Shown: positions 27,103 through 35,661 of the stretch, in pieces | Position numbering within the stretch: the first letter of the stretch is position 1 | Layout: every line of letters begins with the position of its first letter | Assembly (NCBI GenBank): GCA_002491195.1 | Contig: DKVL01000011.1 | Span: 6,969-70,968, forward strand | DNA: 64,000 bases | Direction of reading: 5' to 3' | Source: Lachnospiraceae bacterium UBA7179 | GTDB taxonomy: Bacteria; Bacillota; Clostridia; Lachnospirales; Lachnospiraceae | Notes under the pieces: model-generated | What the model saw: only the letters and a program-made list of their open reading frames with translations | Databases searched by the model: none | Told to the model about the DNA's origin: nothing | Made by a program: the position numbers and the translations under genes

Positions 27103-27471
27103 TTATGGCCCGGCTTCCATAAAATTTATAGGCACTGTGATCTCCTCTCCGCAGTGAGGGCAGACGGTGCGGTAAGAAGGAATCTCGGCCTGGTTGACCC
27201 GCTCATACAGGTCCTGCAGATAGGCAAGATCCGATGTATACAGTCCCTCGATTACTTTTGTATCCACTGCCGGCATTGTTCCCAGACTTGTGATTACACG
27301 GGACAACAAAATGATCACAAGATACCCCGGATTCTGCTGCACCCTTGGGTCGCGCAGCGGTATGATCTCGTCCGCCGCTGTGGCAAGGCGCATTTTTCCT
27401 TCTTTATGGAGATTTCCTTCCCTGTCCACATACCCTTTGGGCAGAACAAAAGAAAACTCTGTGTCAAACAT
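27103..27471 (-). CDS. Small tail-assembly (chaperone-like) protein
   Basis: The 122-residue protein begins MFDTEFSFVLPKGYVDREG and resembles the small 'phage tail assembly' proteins found between tube genes in CIS loci. It contains one CPHCGE motif near the C terminus. GGGGGAAAC precedes its ATG. By position it may play the part of the lambda gpG-type chaperone that keeps a tape measure soluble. A heptamer AAATTTT in the correct frame lies six codons before its stop; see the frameshift feature. Confidence 0.75.
   Translation of the reverse strand: MFDTEFSFVLPKGYVDREGNLHKEGKMRLATAADEIIPLRDPRVQQNPGYLVIILLSRVITSLGTMPAVDTKVIEGLYTSDLAYLQDLYERVNQAEIPSYRTVCPHCGEEITVPINFMEAGP
27121..27127 (-). promoter_or_regulatory. 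Candidate -1 programmed ribosomal frameshift site (A AAT TTT)
   Basis: Read on the minus strand in the frame of the tail-assembly gene, the codons are ATA AAT TTT ATG, so A AAT TTT fits the X XXY YYZ rule. A -1 slip gives TAT GGA AGC CGG GCC ATA AGT ATG with no stop and runs into the DUF6760 frame. A purine-rich GGAGAGGAG at 27142-27150 lies 14 bases upstream, near the distance at which internal Shine-Dalgarno sequences stimulate -1 shifts. The predicted fusion is about 183 residues. Confidence 0.45.
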
Positions 27472-27530
27472 TTACTGTTTCCCCCTGTTTTCCTATTACT
27501 ATTCACTTCATTCCAGTAACATTTTCCTGT

Positions 27531-27562
27531 CAGCTCCGGACAGCTGTGCGCTTCCGGAGCTG
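27531..27562. promoter_or_regulatory. Hairpin after the major tube gene
   Basis: A perfect 10-bp inverted repeat (CAGCTCCGGA / TCCGGAGCTG) with a 12-base loop lies between the tube-1 stop and the tail-assembly gene. No T-run follows on the minus strand, so it is more likely an RNA-stabilising or partial-termination hairpin than a full terminator. It separates the two high-copy genes (sheath, tube) from low-copy genes. Confidence 0.6.
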
Positions 27563-27573
27563 GATTTTAATGA

Positions 27574-27999
27574 TTAAGAAACTCTGGTCATTCCTTCATG
27601 GGCAATCTCGATTGACTCAATGGCAACCTCTGAGGTCAACGCATTGAAATCCGGCGCCGTATACTTTGCAGGCCATGCATTGACCACCTGCCATGACGCT
27701 GTCGCTGTCTCTGTCTCGTCTAAGATTGTAATCGTGATCGTCTTACGCTCTACTTCGCCTTCTACACCTGCGATCATCCATTCGTACATTACCATGGAAT
27801 CCGCCACGCCCTGCTTTAAGGTAATATTTCCATATTTTTTCAATCCCGGAAGCTTCATCGGTGTCTGAACCATATCGCCTTCGCGGTACTCGATCACATC
27901 GATCGAAGCATCGAATCCAGACGCCTCTGAAAAACCTCCGGCCTCTAAACCGTCTATTTCCACCTTGTATCTAAATTTTGCATATGGGGTACTAGCCAT
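27574..27999 (-). CDS. Major tail tube protein (gp19/Afp1-like)
   Basis: This 141-residue protein is of the gp19-like tube family: YKVEIDGLEAGGFSEASGF, then IDVIEYREGD, then MVMYEWM and the C-terminal IESIEIAHEGM. It stacks as hexameric rings to form the inner tube that is driven through the target envelope. It follows the sheath gene directly with GGAAGGAGCG upstream and precedes the hairpin at 27531-27562, so it is the likely high-copy tube subunit. Confidence 0.92.
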   Translation of the reverse strand: MASTPYAKFRYKVEIDGLEAGGFSEASGFDASIDVIEYREGDMVQTPMKLPGLKKYGNITLKQGVADSMVMYEWMIAGVEGEVERKTITITILDETETATASWQVVNAWPAKYTAPDFNALTSEVAIESIEIAHEGMTRVS

Positions 28000-28039
28000 C
28001 TCTTCTCTACGCTCCTTCCTTTATTTTTATCTTACGATT

Positions 28040-29776
28040 TTATACAGAATCGCCTGTCTTCTGCGAAATTCTAAAGATTACAAATTCAGCAGGTTTCACT
28101 GGTGCAACACCGATCACGCACACAAGTCTTCCATTGTCAATGTCATCCTGGCTCATTGTATTTCTTCCGCAGTCAACGAAAAACGCCTCTGACGGTGCAG
28201 AACCTGCAAGGGCTCCTCCCCTCCAAAGTCCTGTCAGGAATACATCGATCGTCCTCTTTACACGCACCCACAGAACCTCGTCATTGGGTTCAAATACCGC
28301 CCAGTTTGTATTGGCCTTGATGCTCTCCTCAATGAAGATGAACAGACGACGCACGTTAATGTATTTCCAGCTCGGATCACTGCTGGCTGTCCGCGCACCC
28401 CAGACACGGATTCCCTGTCCTGGGAAAGAACGGATCAGATTCACACCCTTCGGATTCAGGATATCCTGCTCGCCCTTGTTGAACTGGCAGTCTAATCCTA
28501 CACAGGCACGTACCGTTTCATTTGCAGGTGCTTTATGTACACCTCTTGAATTGTCACTGCGCGCGTAGATTCCGATCACGGATCCTGATGGTGGAATTGC
28601 GATATTCCTCTTGTCCAACGGATCAAATACTTCCAGCCATGGATGATACATCGCTGCATAATTGCTGTCCACAATCTCTCTGTGGGCAATGATATCGTCC
28701 ATCTTCTTTGCATCCCTTGGCATATCCAACACTGCAAAGCGGCTGGCAAGATTCTCACAATGAGCAACTAACATCAGCTGCACGTTGGGATCAACCACTC
28801 CTGGAACCGCCATGATAGAAACATTGTCATTGTCCAAAAATGCCTGGATACCTGTCCGTTTTCCTGCGCCCTTATCTGTTCCGATAAAGTCAGCCGCACT
28901 GATGTTTGCAACAGATCCATTGCTTCCGCCCTTTAATGAAATGACGCAGAAAGCTTTCTCCGGATCTGCTCCGGCAATCTCGTCAAACGGTGCAACAGCC
29001 TCTTCGCTCTTCTCTCCAACATACTCTGCAACGATCAGATCAGACTTTGCTGTCTTCTTCTCGATGTAATTCGGGATCGATACATTAAAGGAAAGATTTT
29101 CATAGAATTCCACAATGTCGTCATACTTGACTTCCAGATTGAACTCACAGGTGGAAATCACTTTTGTCGGCAGCAGATTCTTATCTACAACATCCTCCTC
29201 AAACTCTTTCTCGAAGACAAGGATATTGTCCTGGCTCTTCACAACACGATTGTACACGACATTGGTCATGTCCTTATATACAACCACATCTCCTTCGTTA
29301 AAGCCCGCAGAGCTTTTCACTGCATACTGTTTTCCATCTGCCGTCTCAAGCTCTTCTAAAATCTGTGTCTTTGCCTTGCTTGCGGGTGTCACCACAATAC
29401 TCATGTTATTGCCCCATAAACCTGGGTTCTTTGCCCGGATCTGCAGCACTGCATCCGTAAGTGGAGCTTTCCCCATCGCAGCCTTCGCGTCGCTTGGCGC
29501 CACGCGGGAGATATAACATCTGGAACCCCCGTTTACAAAAAAGTGCTCTACTGCATAGGAAAGAAAACGATACTCCCCAAACTCATTCTCAGAGAGATAC
29601 CCTCCAAATTTCCTCTTGAAGTCAGCGAAATTGGTAACAAGCTGTGGTACTCCCTCCGCCGGGCCTCTCTCTGCAAGACCGATAAAACCGGCTGTACTCG
29701 TACTAACGCCTTCCATCGGCTTTCCGCCCGAATCAAATTCCTCTACATATACGCCTGGTGATAAATATTCAGCCAT
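28040..29776 (-). CDS. Contractile tail sheath protein
   Basis: The 578-residue protein opens with YLSPGVYVEEFDSGGKPMEGVSTST, the tail-sheath signature (given here as residues 4-28), and ends in the C-terminal sheath domain (VWGARTASSDPSWKYINVRR, then IEESIKANTNWAVFEPN). A variable, surface-exposed insertion lies at ~110-300. Afp and PVC have three sheath paralogues; only one is present here. It is the first gene of the ~29.7-kb operon, has GGAGGATT before the ATG, and its promoter faces the regulator gene. Confidence 0.95.
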   Translation of the reverse strand: MAEYLSPGVYVEEFDSGGKPMEGVSTSTAGFIGLAERGPAEGVPQLVTNFADFKRKFGGYLSENEFGEYRFLSYAVEHFFVNGGSRCYISRVAPSDAKAAMGKAPLTDAVLQIRAKNPGLWGNNMSIVVTPASKAKTQILEELETADGKQYAVKSSAGFNEGDVVVYKDMTNVVYNRVVKSQDNILVFEKEFEEDVVDKNLLPTKVISTCEFNLEVKYDDIVEFYENLSFNVSIPNYIEKKTAKSDLIVAEYVGEKSEEAVAPFDEIAGADPEKAFCVISLKGGSNGSVANISAADFIGTDKGAGKRTGIQAFLDNDNVSIMAVPGVVDPNVQLMLVAHCENLASRFAVLDMPRDAKKMDDIIAHREIVDSNYAAMYHPWLEVFDPLDKRNIAIPPSGSVIGIYARSDNSRGVHKAPANETVRACVGLDCQFNKGEQDILNPKGVNLIRSFPGQGIRVWGARTASSDPSWKYINVRRLFIFIEESIKANTNWAVFEPNDEVLWVRVKRTIDVFLTGLWRGGALAGSAPSEAFFVDCGRNTMSQDDIDNGRLVCVIGVAPVKPAEFVIFRISQKTGDSV

Positions 29777-29977
29777 AATCCTCCAGCATCAGCAGCACTC
29801 TACCGCCAATGCCCTCTCCTCCTTTCTTTCTTTTAAAGTGTAAAAACTTTTTTCACAACATGCTGTTTTTGTACTAGGTGCTTCTGCATCTTTACTTTTT
29901 CGATTATAAAACACAATACTGAACAAAATTCTAAACAATTTTCCTGTTTAGAAATCTTTTTTTACAAAAAATACCTC

Positions 29978-30016
29978 AAAAAATGCGATTCATGCCAAAA
30001 AAATGCGGTTCGTGCC
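29978..30016. promoter_or_regulatory. Direct repeats, candidate SARP-type operator
   Basis: Two copies of AAATGCGRTTCRTGCC are spaced exactly 20 bp apart (cores at 29981 and 30001), on one face of the helix. Direct repeats ahead of a -10 box are the usual target of BTAD/SARP activators, and the gene for such a regulator starts 100 bp away. The second copy overlaps the hairpin at 30005-30032. Confidence 0.5.
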
Positions 30017-30032
30017 AAACCGCTTTTTTTTT
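30005..30032. terminator. Bidirectional terminator-like hairpin in the divergent spacer
   Basis: GCGGTT and AACCGC flank a 7-base loop. Nine Ts follow on the plus strand, and an A-run (29997-30003) precedes it, so the minus strand also reads as hairpin plus T-run. It would insulate the two operons from each other or attenuate a leader transcript. Confidence 0.55.
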
Positions 30033-30116
30033 CGTCAAAAACATTTTATAATAACTTCAATTTACATTTCAGAAAAATAATTTAAAAAGTATATTGATTA
30101 CAGAAAGATACGCAAT

Positions 30117-32876
30117 ATGATAAACAAAAACAATAAAATCCAAATACCTAATGTTGACAAAGGATATACCAAACGCACAGCGGATGTACTTCTTGCCTCA
30201 CTGCAGGAGGATATCATCCTGCTCAACGCCGGCGCCGGTTACGGAAAAACGCAGATTCTTGCTAATTATGTATCCCATTTTCCCGGAAAAAGCGCATGGT
30301 ACAGCATTGATGGCACGGATAACGATCTGATGTCCTTTATCCGTAACTTTACGAGATCGGTCCAGTACGCGTTAGATATCCCCGGCGGTGATTTCAATAT
30401 CTCCCTCCCCTTTTTGAAGAACATTGACATTTTAATAGAACAGTTAGTCATATGGCTGGACAGTCGGATTGACTTTTTGAACGTGATTCTTGACGATTTC
30501 CAGGAGATCAGCAATCCTGATATTTTCAATTTATTAGATATTCTGATCGAGACCATGGACAAGAAAATCCGCCTGTTTATTGTCGAGAAGCGCTCTCTTC
30601 CTGTTTTTCTGGAGAAATATGTCCAGAGCGGACAGGCCTTCTGCATCGGTACAGATGATCTGAAATTCAGTCCGCCGGAAATTGCCGGATTGCTCGAACA
30701 GGTTGGCGAACATTCTGAACAATGGACTACACTGATCTATGACTGCACGGAAGGATGGCCTGTGGGAATCGCCCAGATTATGCTCCAGCTGCACCAGCAG
30801 AAAAGAAACGCCACCTTCGAGGACCTAAAGAAAATCTGTGACAACCTGGAAGTCTCCGACTACTTTATGACGCGGGTATACAAGACTCTGCCTTTTGATA
30901 TCCAGACATTTTTGACCAAAACTGCCGTGTTGGATTACATGACGCCTTCGATCTGCAACAAAGTCACTGGTATCCACAATTCAGAAAGTATGCTGCGCTA
31001 TCTTGTAAATGAGAAACTCTTTGTCCAGACATTAGGCGAAGTCAACAGTCTGTATCGATATCATTCCATCTTTCAGCACTTTTTGCTTGCACAGACCACC
31101 TTTGAAGAACAACAGGACGCCCTTCGGACTGCCTCCTGCTTTCTTCTGAAGACAAGCGACAAGATTCAGGCTGCAGAATATGCCTGCCGTGGAAAAGCTG
31201 CAGACATTGTCCAGACTGTGATCGAGGTCTCCGGCGATTCCATGTTAGATGACAGACTCTACGGCACTTTAGAGCGCTGGTTTGCGTTCCTTGACGCGCA
31301 GCACTATACTCTGAGCGCCAGGAGCAGATTTATCTATGGAAAATATCTGATGGCCGTCGGGCAGCCCCATGAGGCAAACCAGCAGATCACGCAGGCAGAA
31401 AAAGAATTTTTGGAAGCCGGCCACCTGCAGGATTACAAAAAAGTCCTGCTGTTTATCGCAGCGACCAGGCGAAAAGAAGGCGACCTGATAACAGCTGATC
31501 AATATTTGACACAGGCCGAAGCAGAACAGGAAACAGTGTGGAACGATCTCACGAGAGAGATCTGTACGGAACACATTAAGCTAAAATGCTGCCTTCACCA
31601 ACTGGAAAGCGCTGCCAAAATGCTCTCCGAATATATCAGTCAGGGGTTCTTACTGCAGCAAAGTCCTTTTTTATCTGCGGCATGGAACATTTTTGTGATG
31701 TTTAAAAATCAGACAACAGAGTTTCACCAGACAGAAAATCTATTGTCACTTTATGATGTGCCGATCGGGCATATACCAGAGGGATTCCTTCTGCGAAACT
31801 GCATTCTCGCAGAACATATGAAAGCTGCGTTCGCAGCCGGCAGTCAAACCGTTGCAGAACAAGCGGCCATGAGCATTATACAGGGTTCCGAGTACGATAC
31901 CCTGCAGACTGCTGCCGCATGGGAAATTCTTGCCATTTTATCATGGAACAGGGGAGATTACCGGAAAGCTGTGGAGCAGTCCCGGACAGGCAATACGTTT
32001 TTATCCAAAAACCATATATGGAACTTAGGTTTTACGCCAAAACAGCAGCAGATTTTAAATAAAATTAATTCTGTTCACCGAAATGTTAACGATATTCGCT
32101 GCCTCCATCTCATTTCCCAGGAAACACAAAATCCTGAAACAGAGCAAAAAAACTCTGAAAAAATCAGGGTTCAATGCATGGATTGTTTCCATGTGTTTCT
32201 CCCAAATTCGGAGGGACAAGAAGTAAAATGGAGGACAAAGAAGGCGCAGGAGCTGTTTGCCTATCTGTTCCATCTGCAGGGAAGAGGCGCCTCCAAGGAT
32301 GTTTTAATTGAACTCTTGTGGCCGGAATCAGAGGCCAAAAACGCGATTGCGCTGTTTCACACCACCCTGTACAGTATTCGTCAGGTCTTCTCCCAGGAAG
32401 GACTCGAAGATCTGATCGCCTATGAAAAGAAAAAATATTTCCTTAAGATGCAGCTGGTAGACTCCGACTTAGAGGAGCTGACTTCTTATTTTAATGACCA
32501 AAAAGCATGTGAGGAGGAACCTAAGCGTATCATGCGGCTTTATCCCGGAAGCTATATGGGAAACAGCGGCTATCTCTGGTCGTATGGAATGGCAAAGGAA
32601 CTGGAAAATGAATATTTCAAGGTGCTGCAGTCCGGCGCTGCCAAAAGGATCCAGCAAAAACGGCCAGATGCTGCGGTTCCATTTCTCCAAAGGATCATTG
32701 AGGCTGATCCCTACAATGAAGAGATCGCATCCCAGCTCATTGTCTGCCTGTATCAAAGCGGCAGACAGTCGGACGCCAAACACCAATATGACCAGATGCA
32801 GAAGCTGTACCGCGAAGATTTGGAACTGGATTTTACAAGGACGCTCAAAGATATCTTAAAAACCGTCGCAAAATAA
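30117..32876 (+). CDS. STAND NTPase regulator with C-terminal BTAD (SARP/MalT-like)
   Basis: The 919-residue protein has an N-terminal STAND-type NTPase (Walker A AGAGYGKT at 38-45; Walker B NVILDDFQ near 120), a helical TPR-like middle (~330-680), a winged-helix region at ~690-775 (WRTKKAQELFAYLF...LLWPES), and a bacterial transcriptional activator domain at ~800-919 (RRIIEADPYNEEIA-type TPRs). In MalT/SARP-like proteins a signal releases the NTPase and the wing binds direct repeats. It lies divergent to the sheath operon and upstream of the eCIS ATPase gene, so it is the obvious candidate activator of the locus. The ribosome-binding site is weak (AGAAAG). Confidence 0.85.
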   Translation: MINKNNKIQIPNVDKGYTKRTADVLLASLQEDIILLNAGAGYGKTQILANYVSHFPGKSAWYSIDGTDNDLMSFIRNFTRSVQYALDIPGGDFNISLPFLKNIDILIEQLVIWLDSRIDFLNVILDDFQEISNPDIFNLLDILIETMDKKIRLFIVEKRSLPVFLEKYVQSGQAFCIGTDDLKFSPPEIAGLLEQVGEHSEQWTTLIYDCTEGWPVGIAQIMLQLHQQKRNATFEDLKKICDNLEVSDYFMTRVYKTLPFDIQTFLTKTAVLDYMTPSICNKVTGIHNSESMLRYLVNEKLFVQTLGEVNSLYRYHSIFQHFLLAQTTFEEQQDALRTASCFLLKTSDKIQAAEYACRGKAADIVQTVIEVSGDSMLDDRLYGTLERWFAFLDAQHYTLSARSRFIYGKYLMAVGQPHEANQQITQAEKEFLEAGHLQDYKKVLLFIAATRRKEGDLITADQYLTQAEAEQETVWNDLTREICTEHIKLKCCLHQLESAAKMLSEYISQGFLLQQSPFLSAAWNIFVMFKNQTTEFHQTENLLSLYDVPIGHIPEGFLLRNCILAEHMKAAFAAGSQTVAEQAAMSIIQGSEYDTLQTAAAWEILAILSWNRGDYRKAVEQSRTGNTFLSKNHIWNLGFTPKQQQILNKINSVHRNVNDIRCLHLISQETQNPETEQKNSEKIRVQCMDCFHVFLPNSEGQEVKWRTKKAQELFAYLFHLQGRGASKDVLIELLWPESEAKNAIALFHTTLYSIRQVFSQEGLEDLIAYEKKKYFLKMQLVDSDLEELTSYFNDQKACEEEPKRIMRLYPGSYMGNSGYLWSYGMAKELENEYFKVLQSGAAKRIQQKRPDAAVPFLQRIIEADPYNEEIASQLIVCLYQSGRQSDAKHQYDQMQKLYREDLELDFTRTLKDILKTVAK

Positions 32877-32925
32877 ACGATATTTATGAGTTCAGAAAAG
32901 TGTCCGCACATATAAAGGAGCATTT

Positions 32926-34839
32926 ATGAATCAATATTGCAATTATCAGGAATTTGTGGAGGACTTGATCGCATGGGGTGATTGTGTGTCCGAACAACAT
33001 TTGGAAAATCACCCTAAAAACTCCTTTTTTCCTCTTCTGCAAAAAGCCATACAAAGTGCCGGTCAAGATGTCTTTTCACCGTTTCTATATATTGCCCTCT
33101 CTGCGCGTTTAGAGCAGGAAGATATGCTGCTTCTTGCTGCCGCTTTCTATGCAGGGCTAAATGGAGATGTTCTTACACTGGCCTCCTGGAGACTTTTTCT
33201 GATGTATGAAGAAATGGATCTTTCAGATATGGAATTGTTTTATCAATCTGCCCCTCTGCTCTTTGAGCGCAGACAGGACACAGAATACACAGACATTTAT
33301 CTGCAGATCGCACCGCAGGTTCTTCTCTTTTTGCAGGGAATCTGCCTGGAAAGAAAGCAGCTTTCTGGCATGTACTGGTACTATGACTCTGAGAAACAGC
33401 TTCCTTTCCTTGGAAAAAATATTCATATATACCAGAAGATCCATGCCTGCCTTTCCAGTGTTCCAGGCAAAAAGCTGGTCTATCTGCAAGGAGAAAAGGG
33501 AAGCGGTCGCAAACTGAACTATGCCTGTCTCGCTGCCATGTCCCACATGAAACTTGCTGTGATCTCCTATGAAAAACTGCAGTCAAAAGAGCAGCTGCGG
33601 GAAATGCAGCTCGAATGTCTGCTGCAGCATTCCATGTTTGTCATCGAGCTGCCAGAACAGGAAACGGAGCTAACACTTCTATTTCAATGGCTTGAGCAGG
33701 AGGAGACCGTTTTCCTTCTAGGTACAAAGCCAACGCTTCACGAGGGCACCGCTTTTTCCAGGCAATACCTTCCATTTTCGATCTGTTCCAAACAGGTATT
33801 GGGGGACAAAGAATTATATGAGCAATTGACACAGGCTTATCCATGGGAATGTGAGGATATACGAACAGGTTTTCTGAACCGTTACAATTTCCTTCCAGGC
33901 AGAATGCGCGATATTCTGGAGCTTGCCAAGGCCTATGCACTCAGCCAGGGCACCGGATCCATCACCAGCGAATACCTGCGCAGCGCTATTCTGGGCGTCT
34001 CCTCCCACTCCCTGGACCAATATGCAACAAAGATTGAGGGACTTTACCAGATGCATGACCTGATCCTTCCCGACGCTCCCAAGCTGCAGCTATCACACAT
34101 TATCAACCGGGTGCGCAATCGAAAGCTAATCTATGAGACATGGGGATTTCTGGAGAAATCCGCCTATGGCAACGGCACTGCCATGATCTTTGCAGGACCG
34201 CCCGGCACCGGAAAGACAATGGCTGCACAGGTAATGGCTGCGGAGCTTGGCATGGAACTCTATCGGATCGAACTTCCCGCCGTCGTGGACAAATACATCG
34301 GTGAGACGGAAAAAAAACTAAACCGCATCTTCGACGAGGCGGAAAAAAGCATGGCAATCCTCTTTTTTGACGAGGCAGATGTATTGTTTTCAAAGCGTAC
34401 AGAAGTCAAGGAATCCAATGACAAATACAGCAATATGGAAATCGCTTTCTTACTGCAGAAAATGGAAGAATATGACGGCGTAAGCATTCTGGCAACCAAC
34501 TATCTGCAGAATTTCGACAACGCTTTCCGCCGCCGTGTCAGCGACATTATCAGTTTTCCGATGCCCGATGCCGACATGCGCCTGCAGATGTGGCAGTCCA
34601 TGATTCCCTCAAGGCTTCCGGTGTCTGACGAAATCGATTTTCGCTTTCTGGCAAAGCACTTTGAACTCTCAGGCAGCATGATCAAAAATACATTGATCTA
34701 CGCCAGTTTTCTGGCCGCAGAAAACGACAGACCACTCCTTACTATGGAGCAAATACTGAAAGGACTAAGTCATGAACTGGAAAAGAGCGGCAAAAAACTC
34801 AGTCGTGACGAATATGGAGAATATGGGTATTTATTTTGA
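32926..34839 (+). CDS. AAA+ ATPase of the eCIS (Afp15/Pvc15-like)
   Basis: The 637-residue protein has an N-terminal region with a degenerate P-loop (GEKGSGRK near 189-196) and a C-terminal canonical AAA+ module: Walker A GPPGTGKT at ~424-431, Walker B ILFFDEAD at ~478-485, sensor 1 ILATN, and a lid domain at the end. Such ATPases mark eCIS loci and set them apart from phage tails and pyocins. In Afp/PVC they are needed for particle assembly or cargo loading. AAAGGAG lies six bases before the ATG. The gene is 49 bp behind the regulator and overlaps the next gene. Confidence 0.92.
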   Translation: MNQYCNYQEFVEDLIAWGDCVSEQHLENHPKNSFFPLLQKAIQSAGQDVFSPFLYIALSARLEQEDMLLLAAAFYAGLNGDVLTLASWRLFLMYEEMDLSDMELFYQSAPLLFERRQDTEYTDIYLQIAPQVLLFLQGICLERKQLSGMYWYYDSEKQLPFLGKNIHIYQKIHACLSSVPGKKLVYLQGEKGSGRKLNYACLAAMSHMKLAVISYEKLQSKEQLREMQLECLLQHSMFVIELPEQETELTLLFQWLEQEETVFLLGTKPTLHEGTAFSRQYLPFSICSKQVLGDKELYEQLTQAYPWECEDIRTGFLNRYNFLPGRMRDILELAKAYALSQGTGSITSEYLRSAILGVSSHSLDQYATKIEGLYQMHDLILPDAPKLQLSHIINRVRNRKLIYETWGFLEKSAYGNGTAMIFAGPPGTGKTMAAQVMAAELGMELYRIELPAVVDKYIGETEKKLNRIFDEAEKSMAILFFDEADVLFSKRTEVKESNDKYSNMEIAFLLQKMEEYDGVSILATNYLQNFDNAFRRRVSDIISFPMPDADMRLQMWQSMIPSRLPVSDEIDFRFLAKHFELSGSMIKNTLIYASFLAAENDRPLLTMEQILKGLSHELEKSGKKLSRDEYGEYGYLF

Positions 34840-35644
34840 AGAACGCAAAAAAACGCGCTGGGATTCCGGGCAGGCAGTCCTGCACAAAGAAACTGTAACA
34901 AACCAGAAGGAAAGAGATTCGCAAATAAAAAATTCCTATGGCACGCTCCGCTATCTCAAAAAAGAGAAGAAAAAAGGCGGCCGGGAAGGCTTTGCGGTGG
35001 AAGCATTTGAAGCGCCTGGCACTCCGATCCACACAGAAAAAGAAAAACATCTGAACAGGCGGACCATGAAGAAGATCCGGCAGAACGACAAACAGGCCCT
35101 GTTCGCCTCAGAGACTCCGCTTCGCGACCAGGCGCTGTTTTTCGATATGAAAGGCGGCAAAAAGAGTGCTGATCTCATCGATTATATGAAAGAACTTCTT
35201 CAAAGACAGGGACACCAGACATTAGAAGATACATTCGGTTTCTTAGACCAGGAACCTGAGCGCATGGAATTGGAAGCCCTGAAATCAGAAGCGAAAGAGT
35301 CCCTGACACCGGAAGAAAACGAGTTAGACCAGCAGTTTCTCCCGCAAGAAAGGCCGGACGCTGCCAGGAAACGCATGGACTCCTTAAACAGCCGTCTCCT
35401 CAGAAAAGAAGCCAAAGAGCGCCAGCTTCGCAACGAACTGCAACTCATGTTAGACCAGCGTGCACGGGAAGAATTTCTGGACGAGCATCAAAACCTCTCT
35501 CAAAACGAGCAGGAATCACCACAGAAAGAAAAAACGAAAAACGGAAGCGGCGATTCCCCGCAAAGACGCCTGTTTACTGATCCGGAACTGTCCGAAGCAG
35601 CTTCGGAGGGGGAAGAGGATACGTCTCCTGATGAATCCGAGTAG
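34772..35644 (+). CDS. Highly charged eCIS accessory protein of unknown function
   Basis: The 290-residue Lys/Glu-rich protein starts within the ATPase gene (68-bp overlap), with AAAGGA eight bases before the ATG; shorter in-frame starts at 34814 and 34823 lack such a site. A basic first third (~20-105) is followed by helical, coiled-coil-prone regions (~120-240) and an acidic Ser/Glu/Asp tail. It has no signal or membrane segment and no recognised family. Tight coupling to the ATPase suggests a partner, for example an adaptor for cargo or particle assembly, but this rests on context alone. Confidence 0.65.
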   Translation: MNWKRAAKNSVVTNMENMGIYFEERKKTRWDSGQAVLHKETVTNQKERDSQIKNSYGTLRYLKKEKKKGGREGFAVEAFEAPGTPIHTEKEKHLNRRTMKKIRQNDKQALFASETPLRDQALFFDMKGGKKSADLIDYMKELLQRQGHQTLEDTFGFLDQEPERMELEALKSEAKESLTPEENELDQQFLPQERPDAARKRMDSLNSRLLRKEAKERQLRNELQLMLDQRAREEFLDEHQNLSQNEQESPQKEKTKNGSGDSPQRRLFTDPELSEAASEGEEDTSPDESE

Positions 35645-35661
35645 GGAAAGATTTCCCTACT
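35640..35661. terminator. Convergent hairpin between accessory gene and phosphatase gene
   Basis: AGTAGGGAAA and TTTCCCTACT form a perfect 10-bp inverted repeat with a 2-base loop. It contains the stop codons of both converging genes. It lacks clear T-runs, so its terminator activity is uncertain. Confidence 0.5.

Larger units (their letters stand above)
29777..30116. promoter_or_regulatory. Divergent control region of the eCIS locus
   Basis: This 340-bp spacer separates the sheath operon (minus) from the regulator/ATPase operon (plus) and contains no gene. On the minus strand a TATAAT lies at 29903-29908 with no good -35 box; a perfect inverted repeat CTAAACA/TGTTTAG at 29931-29951 sits over the expected -35 area. 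On the plus strand a TATAAT lies at 30047-30052, again with a poor -35. Weak -35 boxes plus repeats suggest that both promoters need an activator. Confidence 0.6.

Noticed and set aside
1..29776. Prophage or R-type pyocin/diffocin
   Set aside because: No capsid, portal, terminase, integrase, holin or endolysin gene is present, and the locus has the AAA+ ATPase, DUF4280 tip and Pvc16 cap that mark eCIS.
1..35644. Type VI secretion system
   Set aside because: No TssJ/L/M membrane complex, ClpV or TssB/C split sheath was found; the sheath is a single phage-type protein.
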